The translations under genes were made by a program, and so were the position numbers. Below are positions 17,725 through 24,646 of a stretch of DNA of 64,000 bases, one piece after another. Position 1 is the first letter of the stretch. Each line of letters starts with the position of its first letter. The stretch is from Erysipelotrichaceae bacterium. GTDB taxonomy: Bacteria > Bacillota_I > Bacilli_A > Erysipelotrichales > Erysipelotrichaceae. Under the pieces are notes generated by a model. That model ran no database searches. It saw only the letters and a list, made by a program, of their open reading frames with translations, and was not told the DNA's origin. The DNA is taken from positions 1 through 64,000 of the forward strand of contig JAFRIE010000018.1 of assembly GCA_017432885.1 (NCBI GenBank), in the 5' to 3' direction.

Positions 17725-18404
17725 TTACAGTTTATCAGCGAAGTGTTTCTCGCCTTTCTTGCGATATTCGATATTGTTGTAATCAAGCAACCGGTAAGAA
17801 CCGTTATAGGAAATGATAGAAATCGAAGCGTTTTCTACCAGACGAGGCTGTTTAAAATCCGGGAAAAGCTTATGGATTACAGTAGCTATCGTAAAACTGG
17901 AAGTAGAAATCAGAATGTTACCTTCATCATGTTCCTTTAAAATCGCATCGATCCCCTGTGAGACCCTTTTCCAAACGCGTTCCAGACCTTCAAATCTTCC
18001 TGTTTCATCTCTTTTCAACAGCTGTTCAACAATTTCAAAATCATCATAATAACGATATAATCCATCATATCCATGATATTTTTCCTGAAATGCTTCGAAC
18101 AATGGTCCCAGCATCGCTTCATATGAACCTTCTTCATATTTTCCGTAACACATTTCACGAAAATGATAATCACAGATGATCTCTGCCGGATTTAAGTTTT
18201 CGTTCATAAAATTAACGGCAGAATCGATCTGTCTTGATGCATCTCCGGAATATGCTTTCACAAAAGAAATATTACGAAGTCCATAGCCGGTGCATTTGGC
18301 CTGTAATACTCCCAGTTTAGACAATGGAGAATCATTCCATCCTTGAACGATTTCCTGAATGTTATATGTTGTTTCGCCATGACGTAAAAATAAAGATTCA
18401 GCAT
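17725..18404 (-). pseudogene. Histidine phosphatase family protein, apparent frameshift near the start
   Basis: Phosphoglycerate-mutase-like fold: LRHGETTYN at the N-terminus and REMCYGKYEE with the family's catalytic acidic region. In the frame that carries RHGE the only available start is a TTG lying inside a TATAAT box. The ATG at 18402-18404 sits exactly seven bases after that box but is in another frame. One extra T in the five-T run at 18386-18390 would join them into MLNLYFLRHGETTYN, a canonical N-terminus. This suggests a one-base deletion, a sequencing error in a homopolymer, or slippage. In addition the second catalytic His (usually SHGG) is replaced by STSS near residue 188, so activity is doubtful even when in frame. 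Confidence 0.72.
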
Positions 18405-18410
18405 AGTTCA

Positions 18411-18416
18411 ATTATA
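18411..18416 (-). promoter_or_regulatory. -10 box of the histidine phosphatase gene
   Basis: Perfect TATAAT on the minus strand; a start seven bases downstream is the A of the ATG at 18404, predicting a leaderless transcript. No good -35. Confidence 0.5.
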
Positions 18417-18471
18417 AGGGAATCACTTTCATAAATCATTTAAATTTCTCTATTCTTTATAATTCTGAAAT

Positions 18472-18498
18472 AAAAAAACCGGATTTCTAATCCGGTTT
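18472..18498 (-). terminator. Intrinsic terminator of yjbQ
   Basis: AAACCGGATT (18476-18485) and AATCCGGTTT (18489-18498), ten pairs with a three-base loop, followed by a run of seven T on the minus strand. Confidence 0.92.
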
Positions 18499-18522
18499 CA
18501 TTCGAAAGAAGATAGCTATATA

Positions 18523-19047
18523 TTATTCGCCGATCACTACGACCTTACATCTGCGTTCCCGTGCGTGTGTTCGATCAAAGTCGACAAAATAAATATATCC
18601 GGTTTTTCCTACGCCAAGTTCTGAGTTGTCAACTTCAAAAGTGGCCGAATTTCCCAGTATTGTAGCCTTCAAATGGGCATCTGCATTAAATAGTTCTTCC
18701 CTGGTTCCGCTAGGAAGGTATTTCGGATATTCCGGCCAGGTTTCAACTTCCTCAAAATGCTTCAATCCCGGATAAAAATACTGTCCCCAGGCCGTCTGGT
18801 CCGGTATAATTTTTGCCAAGGCATTATCGAGATCCTGCTGAATGAATTCTTTCCCGTTTGGTAATGTGTCGTGAACATATTCTTCAAAAAACAACGAACA
18901 AGTCGTATGTGGTGAAATGACATGTACAACGCCATCTTTAATGCCGCTTCGATGAATGATTCCGCGTACTTCATCGGTAATGTTTGTGTAAGTAGGAGAA
19001 ACTCCTTTTGACATGATTCCATTTATTGTTTCTTTATAAACAGCCAT
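18523..19047 (-). CDS. yjbQ: YjbQ family protein (UPF0047), extended form
   Basis: Family members show weak thiamine-phosphate synthase activity in vitro; the true role is unsettled. Core motifs are present: SPHTTCSLFFEE near residue 45, DAHLKATILGNS near 123, and the terminal strand with DRTHARERRCKVVVIGE. At 174 residues it is about 35-40 longer than the usual 130-140; the extra part lies between the two core halves (about residues 75-120). AAAGGGGG is right before the ATG. Single-gene unit with its own promoter and terminator. Confidence 0.87.
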   Translation of the reverse strand: MAVYKETINGIMSKGVSPTYTNITDEVRGIIHRSGIKDGVVHVISPHTTCSLFFEEYVHDTLPNGKEFIQQDLDNALAKIIPDQTAWGQYFYPGLKHFEEVETWPEYPKYLPSGTREELFNADAHLKATILGNSATFEVDNSELGVGKTGYIYFVDFDRTHARERRCKVVVIGE

Positions 19048-19092
19048 ATTATCCCCCTTTATATTTAGCTATTTAATGAATTATTTTAATTT

Positions 19093-19137
19093 ACACGAAT
19101 GATATGATTATTCATGTGAATTCCTGATTTCATTATA
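19093..19137 (-). promoter_or_regulatory. yjbQ promoter and imperfect palindrome in the leader
   Basis: TATAAT at 19132-19137; predicted start near 19125 gives a 78-base leader. Just inside the leader CACATGAAT is mirrored by ATTCGTG with a two-base gap, spacing seven; it could be an operator. Confidence 0.4.
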
Positions 19138-19171
19138 TAATACTTTACAAATTTCAATAAATAGACAAACA

Positions 19172-19205
19172 AAAAAACGCTCCGTTTTCACGGAAGCGTT
19201 TTTTT
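19172..19205 (-). terminator. Intrinsic terminator of nifJ
   Basis: Stem ACGCT-CCG with CGG-A-AGCGT, one bulged base, six-base loop, flanked by T-runs on both strands. Confidence 0.87.
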
Positions 19206-19219
19206 GACACGTTCAGTTA

Positions 19220-22200
19220 TTATTTAACTCTAGCCTGAAGATTTTCAAATCTTCTCTTTGCATCGCTTCTGGCTTTGTCATAGAGTTCCTGAGCCTTTTC
19301 CGGATTGACCTTAACAAGGTTGTTGTATCTTGCTTCGTCCATCAGGAAATCCTGGAACTTGTCGAAGTCAGGTGTCTTATAATCGATCGTCAGAGGAGAT
19401 TCGTTTCGCGGATCATATCTGTATAATGTGACATAACCGCATTCGACTGCCTGCTTCTGAACCAGCTGCTGTTTTGACAGACCGCCCTTGATTCCGTGTA
19501 GTTCACATGGACAGTAGGCAATGATCAGAGAAGGACCATTGTAGCTTTCAGCTTCTTTCAGAGCTTTGATGGCCTGCATTCTGTTTGCACCCATACATAC
19601 AGATGCAACATAGACATGGCCATAACTCATAGCGATCTGGCCTAAGTCTTTCTTGGCGACTGCCTTACCGCCGGCAGCAAACTGAGCGATCGAAGCAGCC
19701 TGAGAAGACTTGGATGACTGTCCACCCGTGTTAGAGTAAACTTCAGTATCCAAAACCAGAATATTGACATTCAGATTGTTGGCAATGACATGATCCAGTC
19801 CGCCGTAACCGATATCGTAAGCCCATCCGTCACCGCCGACGATCCATACAGAGTTGGAAACCAGATCTCTTACTTCTTCAGCCAGAACATGTACATCAGC
19901 ACAAGCGGATTTAGCAGCAAGATCACCAATCTTTCCGGCGAGTTTCTTTTCTTCTACTCTGTTTCCGTTGATCTTCAGATATTCTTCGAAGAGTCCTTTC
20001 AGTTCCGGTTCGACTTTATCAAGGTTGTCTTCCATGACTTTGAGCAGAACGGCTTTCTTATAGTTCTTCGCTAACGCCATACCGTAACCGTATTCTGCGT
20101 TATCTTCAAACAATGAGTTCGCCCAGGCGATACCGTTGCCATTCTTATCTGTTACAAACGGAGTAGATGGTGTAGAACCGCAATAGATGGAAGAACATCC
20201 TGTTGCGTTTGCGACCAGCATATCCGGACCGAACAGCTGTGACACAAGTCTGTAATATGGAGCTTCACCACATCCAGGACATGATCCAGGAACTTCAAAA
20301 TAAGGTTTTAAGAACTGTGTTCCCTTTGGTGTATCGTTGACGAGTTCACTCTTGTATTCTGTTTCATTGAACAGATAATCTGCCAGCGGAGCTTCATTCA
20401 TAAGACTATGAACATCTACCATTTCAAGAGCCTTGTTTCCGCCCTTACCCGGACATTCTGCAGCACACAGACCGCAGCCTACACAGTTATCAGGAGAAAC
20501 CTGGATCCTGAACTTATAGTTTTCAGCGCCCTTGCCCATTGCCTGAATCGTTTCAAAGGCCATAGGAGCATTCTTGATTTCTTCTTCCGTTAACGCAAAC
20601 TGTCTGATTGTAGCATGCGGACAGACGAAAGAACAGAATCCGCACTGGATACAGTTTTCAGGATTCCATTTTGGAACATAAGACGCGATATTTCTGTGCT
20701 CGGCATAAGATACATTGTTTCTCATAGTTCCATCAAGTACACCATATTTCGTGAAGGCGGAAACCGGCATATCATATCCGGATAATGTATCGAAGCCCTG
20801 TACGAATTCATCAAAGTAATCGTCACCGGTCTTTTCAACGATAAATTTGGAAGGAAGCTGAGCCCACTCCGGTTTTACTTCTATTTCAACCAGACCTGCT
20901 TTACCGGCATCAATAGCCTTCCAGTTCATCTCAACAACATCATCGCCCTTCTTGCCGTAAGATTTCTTAGCAGCAGCCTTCATCAGATCCAATGCCTTGT
21001 CGTATGGCATAATCTGTTCATTTAAGGCGAAGAATGCAGACTGTAAAGTCGTGTTGGTTCTTCTGCCCATACCGATTTCGGTACAGATCTTAGTAGCGTT
21101 AATGATATAGAACTTTGCATGTTTCTTAGCCAGCTGGACTTTCATTCTGTTTGGCAGATAGTCTTCGATCTTTTCCGGTTCAATGGTCGTGTTCAGAAGG
21201 AAAGTGCCGCCGTCTTTTAATCCGGAAAGCATGTCATACTTCAGAACATACGAATCCAGCGAGCAGGATACGAAATCAGCGTTGTTTACATAATAAGTAC
21301 TTCTGATTGGATCAGGTCCGAATCTCAGGTGCGATCTAGTAACGCCGCCGGCTTTTCTTGAGTCATATTGGAAATAAGCCTGAGCATACTGGTCTGTATT
21401 ATCGCCAATGATCTTTACAGAGTTCTTGTTGGCACCGACCGTACCGTCCGAGCCTAAGCCCCAGAACAGGCAGGATGTATAAGTTCCATCGATCTTGAAA
21501 TCCGGATCAACATCCAGTGAAAGATGTGTAACATCATCGTTAATACCAATCGTGAATTCTTCTTTCGGAGCATCCTTCGCAAGTTCGTCATATACAGCCT
21601 TGATCTGGTTTGGAGCGGTATCCTTAGAAGCAATTCCGTATCTGCCTCCGATCAGTTTGATATCGGTATCTTTCAGTACGCTTAATACATCCAGATATAA
21701 CGGTTCTCTTGTTCCGATTTCTTTTGTCCGGTCAAGAACAGCGATCTTTTTAGCTGATTTAGGAAGGACATTGAACAGATACTTCGCGGAGAACGGTCTG
21801 TACAGATGTACGGAAATAACGCCGATCTTCTCGCCTTTTGCTGTTAATGCATCAACAACTTCTTTGATTGTTTCAACAACAGAACCCATAGCAACAATGA
21901 TTCTTTCGGCATCCGGAGCACCGTAGTAAGTAAACGGTTTATAGTCTCTTCCGGTATGTTCCGAAATCTTTTCCATGTAAGATGCAACAACATCAGGAAC
22001 CTTTGCAAAATGTTCGTTCTGTGCTTCTCTGGTCTGGAATACAACGTCGTCGTTCTCGGCTCCGCCTCTTGTAACGGCATTACCATGCGGATTTAAAGCA
22101 TTTGCCTTGAATCTCTTGACAGCATCCATATCCAGTAATGATTTCAGATAGTCATAATCCATGACTTCAATTTTCTGAATTTCATGAGAAGTTCTGAAAC

Positions 22201-22717
22201 CGTCAAAGAAATGCAGGAATGGAACACTGGCCTTAATTGCCGCTAAATGAGCGACTCCAGCAAGATCCATCGCTTCCTGTACGGAATTTGAACAAAGCAT
22301 GCAGATGCCTGTCTGACGGGCTGCATAAATGTCTTCATGGTCACCAAAAATGGATAATGCAGACGTTGCAAGCGCTCTTGCGGCTACATGTACAACACCT
22401 GGAAGCAGTTCGCCTGCCCATTTGTACATGTTCGGAATCATCAGTAAAAGACCCTGAGAAGCCGTAAATGTAGTTGCTAAAGCACCACCCTGTAGAGTAC
22501 CGTGAACGGCACCGGCAGCACCGGCTTCTGATTGCATTTCTGCAACTTTTACGATATTGCCGAATACATTGGTTCTTTTTGCAGTTGCCCAAGCATCGAC
22601 AACTTCTGCCATTGTTGATGACGGAGTGATCGGATAGATTGCAGCAACATCAGTGAAAGCATACGCGCAATGGGCGGCAGCTGTATTGCCATCCATTGAC
22701 TGGAAAATTTTTCCCAT
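19220..22717 (-). CDS. nifJ: Pyruvate:ferredoxin (flavodoxin) oxidoreductase
   Basis: 1165-residue single-chain PFOR that converts pyruvate and CoA to acetyl-CoA and CO2 with reduction of ferredoxin; oxygen-sensitive. Domain order: pyruvate-binding domain I (YPITPSSTMAE near 30), domain II, CoA-binding part, two [4Fe-4S] sites (CIQCGFCSFVCP near 685 and CVGCGLCAAECPG near 742), then the TPP domain with GDGWAYDIGYGG near 965 and NTGGQSSKSS. It implies anaerobic pyruvate metabolism. The electron partner is probably the small ferredoxin at 59578-59751. An SD-masking hairpin precedes it (see the separate entry). Confidence 0.97.
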   Translation of the reverse strand: MGKIFQSMDGNTAAAHCAYAFTDVAAIYPITPSSTMAEVVDAWATAKRTNVFGNIVKVAEMQSEAGAAGAVHGTLQGGALATTFTASQGLLLMIPNMYKWAGELLPGVVHVAARALATSALSIFGDHEDIYAARQTGICMLCSNSVQEAMDLAGVAHLAAIKASVPFLHFFDGFRTSHEIQKIEVMDYDYLKSLLDMDAVKRFKANALNPHGNAVTRGGAENDDVVFQTREAQNEHFAKVPDVVASYMEKISEHTGRDYKPFTYYGAPDAERIIVAMGSVVETIKEVVDALTAKGEKIGVISVHLYRPFSAKYLFNVLPKSAKKIAVLDRTKEIGTREPLYLDVLSVLKDTDIKLIGGRYGIASKDTAPNQIKAVYDELAKDAPKEEFTIGINDDVTHLSLDVDPDFKIDGTYTSCLFWGLGSDGTVGANKNSVKIIGDNTDQYAQAYFQYDSRKAGGVTRSHLRFGPDPIRSTYYVNNADFVSCSLDSYVLKYDMLSGLKDGGTFLLNTTIEPEKIEDYLPNRMKVQLAKKHAKFYIINATKICTEIGMGRRTNTTLQSAFFALNEQIMPYDKALDLMKAAAKKSYGKKGDDVVEMNWKAIDAGKAGLVEIEVKPEWAQLPSKFIVEKTGDDYFDEFVQGFDTLSGYDMPVSAFTKYGVLDGTMRNNVSYAEHRNIASYVPKWNPENCIQCGFCSFVCPHATIRQFALTEEEIKNAPMAFETIQAMGKGAENYKFRIQVSPDNCVGCGLCAAECPGKGGNKALEMVDVHSLMNEAPLADYLFNETEYKSELVNDTPKGTQFLKPYFEVPGSCPGCGEAPYYRLVSQLFGPDMLVANATGCSSIYCGSTPSTPFVTDKNGNGIAWANSLFEDNAEYGYGMALAKNYKKAVLLKVMEDNLDKVEPELKGLFEEYLKINGNRVEEKKLAGKIGDLAAKSACADVHVLAEEVRDLVSNSVWIVGGDGWAYDIGYGGLDHVIANNLNVNILVLDTEVYSNTGGQSSKSSQAASIAQFAAGGKAVAKKDLGQIAMSYGHVYVASVCMGANRMQAIKALKEAESYNGPSLIIAYCPCELHGIKGGLSKQQLVQKQAVECGYVTLYRYDPRNESPLTIDYKTPDFDKFQDFLMDEARYNNLVKVNPEKAQELYDKARSDAKRRFENLQARVK

Positions 22718-22724
22718 AATAAAA

Positions 22725-22773
22725 GTCTCCTCCTATGCGCTTTCATTATCTCACAAAGGAGGAAACTTGTGTA
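22725..22773 (-). promoter_or_regulatory. nifJ promoter nested inside a hairpin that masks its own SD
   Basis: On the minus strand GTTTCCTCC (22758-22766) can pair with GGAGGAGAC (22725-22733), nine pairs with one G-U; the second arm is the nifJ SD. Between the arms lies GATAAT (22745-22750) with TACACA (22768-22773) 17 bases upstream. Transcripts begun here (near 22738) lack the anti-SD arm; read-through from the PASTA gene would carry it. Confidence 0.5.
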
Positions 22774-22785
22774 TATTGATTTTGA

Positions 22786-24633
22786 TCAGTTTGTCTGTTT
22801 GCTGACGATATAAACTTTTATCGGAGTAGATATCGGATAGTTGCCTGCCGTATAGGATTCATTGCCATTCACTGTGATCTTCACGATCATCCCTACTCTT
22901 AGATCTGAAGTTGTTTCAACAAAAGTCAAATCTGTAAATGCAGAAAGATAGTTTTGAATCTTTTCTTTTGTCTGCTGAAATGTTTCGCCTGCTTCATAAT
23001 AATTCGGTCTCATAATGTAGGCAGTCGCTTCTTCCTGATTTGCGCCAAGCGAAAGTCCGTAACGGATTTTTTCATTTGTTTCATATTCTCCCGAACCGTG
23101 CCAGACGATCTTGCCTTGCGGAACAGTATCAGAATATTCGTCTTTCGATGGATCATGATATGGATCCAGCGTCAGTGCTTTAACAGAACTTTCGAATTCA
23201 TCAACCGATTTACCGACATATTGTCCTTTCGTAATCGTTATTGTCTGTTCTTGCGCGTCTTTTTTTCCTAATGAAAGCTTATATGATACCGAATTTCCTT
23301 GATTATATTCACCCGATATATAGGAAATGATCGTTCCTTTTGGATAACTATCCGAGTATTCTTCTTCCGCCTTATTCGGAACCAAGCCTAAACTGATAAT
23401 ATACTGTCTGAATTCAGATTCACTCTTTCCTTCATAACCGCTGCTGACCATCACTTTACCGTCTGTACTCTTTTTTCCTAAAGACAGTCCATACCTTATT
23501 CTTTCATTCGTTTCATACGTTCCCGAACCGTGCCAGACAATATTTCCTAGCTCAACGCTATCGGAATACTCATCTTTTGTCGGATCGTGATAAGGATCCA
23601 GCGAAAGAGCTTTAACGACATTTTCAAATTCTTTTACGGTCTTACCGACATATTGTCCTTTTGTGATAACGATTTCTTCATCGCCATCGCTTTCCTGAGA
23701 ATTCTTTTTTCCTAAAGATAAACCATAGTTAAATGTCTCATCTTTTTCATAAGTTCCCGAACCGTGCCAAACAATTCTTCCTTTTGTTACGGTATCGGAA
23801 TAATCATCTCTTTCTTTGTTATGATTCGGATTGAGTCCCAGGTTACCGGCAATTGTTATAAATTCATTTTCTGTTTTGCCAATATAATCGCCTGCTTGCA
23901 CAATGATACGATCCGCTTTGTTTCCTAAAGAAATACCGTAATTGAATGTTTCACCTTCTTCATAAGTGCCCGAACCGTGCCAGACGATTTTTCCTTCTGC
24001 TATAGAACTGCTGAAATCATCTCTTGCGGTATTGTGGTTCGCTCTTAATCCAAGTTCTTTTGCTTTTGTTTCAAACTGACTTACGGTTAAATTGACATAT
24101 TCTCCGGATTTTACTTCTATACTTCTTTTTTCATCTTCTGTTCCTTTTGAAACATAGACAATGATTTCAGTATCTTTCTTTATTTCTTCTGGCGCTTCAA
24201 TCCGGATGACATTGCCTTTCTTTACAGATTCACTCTTTTCTTCGACAAAAGTTACAGCTGTAAGGCCATTATCTGTTATCCATTTTTCAATCGCTGTTTT
24301 ACTTGTATTTTCATTCAGTACAGGTAATTGAATCAATTCTACGATACCATTTGAAATTTTAATAGTAAGCTGATCTTTTAACTTCATTCCGCTGTTGACA
24401 GACTGATAAAAAACATAATCTTTCTCGATCGAAGTACTTTCTTCGTATTCGATCACACAGGAATACTTCGGATCAAGAGATCCGCACCAATTGAATACTT
24501 CTTGTTTATTTTTACCTAAAAAATCCGGCACTGTAACAGAGCCGTTATCCTTTATGACACGATATGTAACAAATGTGCCAAGGCCAATAACAGCAGCTAA
24601 AAGTATTCCAAGTAATATATTTATCTTTTTCAT
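22786..24633 (-). CDS. Membrane-anchored PASTA-like repeat protein
   Basis: 615 residues. An N-terminal membrane helix (about 5-24) is followed only by extracellular repeats. Residues 33-96 (VTVPDFLGKNKQEV) and 98-164 resemble ordinary PASTA domains, which bind peptidoglycan fragments or lipid II in Ser/Thr kinases and PBPs. Five related units follow (177-237, 247-308, 326-386, 397-456, 469-530), four of them sharing IVWHGSG-Y and ending in YG-SLG. A final PASTA-like unit spans 541-612. There is no kinase or transpeptidase domain. AGGAGGT precedes the ATG, and the gene follows the glucosaminidase by 13 bases, so it likely serves as a wall-sensing or wall-binding partner. Function is inferred. 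Confidence 0.78.
   Translation of the reverse strand: MKKINILLGILLAAVIGLGTFVTYRVIKDNGSVTVPDFLGKNKQEVFNWCGSLDPKYSCVIEYEESTSIEKDYVFYQSVNSGMKLKDQLTIKISNGIVELIQLPVLNENTSKTAIEKWITDNGLTAVTFVEEKSESVKKGNVIRIEAPEEIKKDTEIIVYVSKGTEDEKRSIEVKSGEYVNLTVSQFETKAKELGLRANHNTARDDFSSSIAEGKIVWHGSGTYEEGETFNYGISLGNKADRIIVQAGDYIGKTENEFITIAGNLGLNPNHNKERDDYSDTVTKGRIVWHGSGTYEKDETFNYGLSLGKKNSQESDGDEEIVITKGQYVGKTVKEFENVVKALSLDPYHDPTKDEYSDSVELGNIVWHGSGTYETNERIRYGLSLGKKSTDGKVMVSSGYEGKSESEFRQYIISLGLVPNKAEEEYSDSYPKGTIISYISGEYNQGNSVSYKLSLGKKDAQEQTITITKGQYVGKSVDEFESSVKALTLDPYHDPSKDEYSDTVPQGKIVWHGSGEYETNEKIRYGLSLGANQEEATAYIMRPNYYEAGETFQQTKEKIQNYLSAFTDLTFVETTSDLRVGMIVKITVNGNESYTAGNYPISTPIKVYIVSKQTN
23044..24105 (-). repeat. Five tandem PASTA-like coding repeats
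   Basis: Units of about 60-70 codons. The 14-mer CCCGAACCGTGCCA (plus strand) occurs in four of them, near 23089, 23521, 23757 and 23968. Units 3 and 5 are the closest pair (about three quarters identical in protein), pointing to internal duplication. Confidence 0.85.
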
Positions 24634-24646
24634 GAGTTACCTCCTG

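Noticed and set aside
18434-18439. -35 boxes for the leaderless promoters
   Set aside because: At most of these sites the -35 position matches consensus at three bases or fewer, so I did not annotate them as boxes.
23044-24105. Regularly repeated 14-mer suggesting a CRISPR array
   Set aside because: Spacing of 210-430 bases and an intact reading frame through every copy show that it is a coding repeat of PASTA-like domains.
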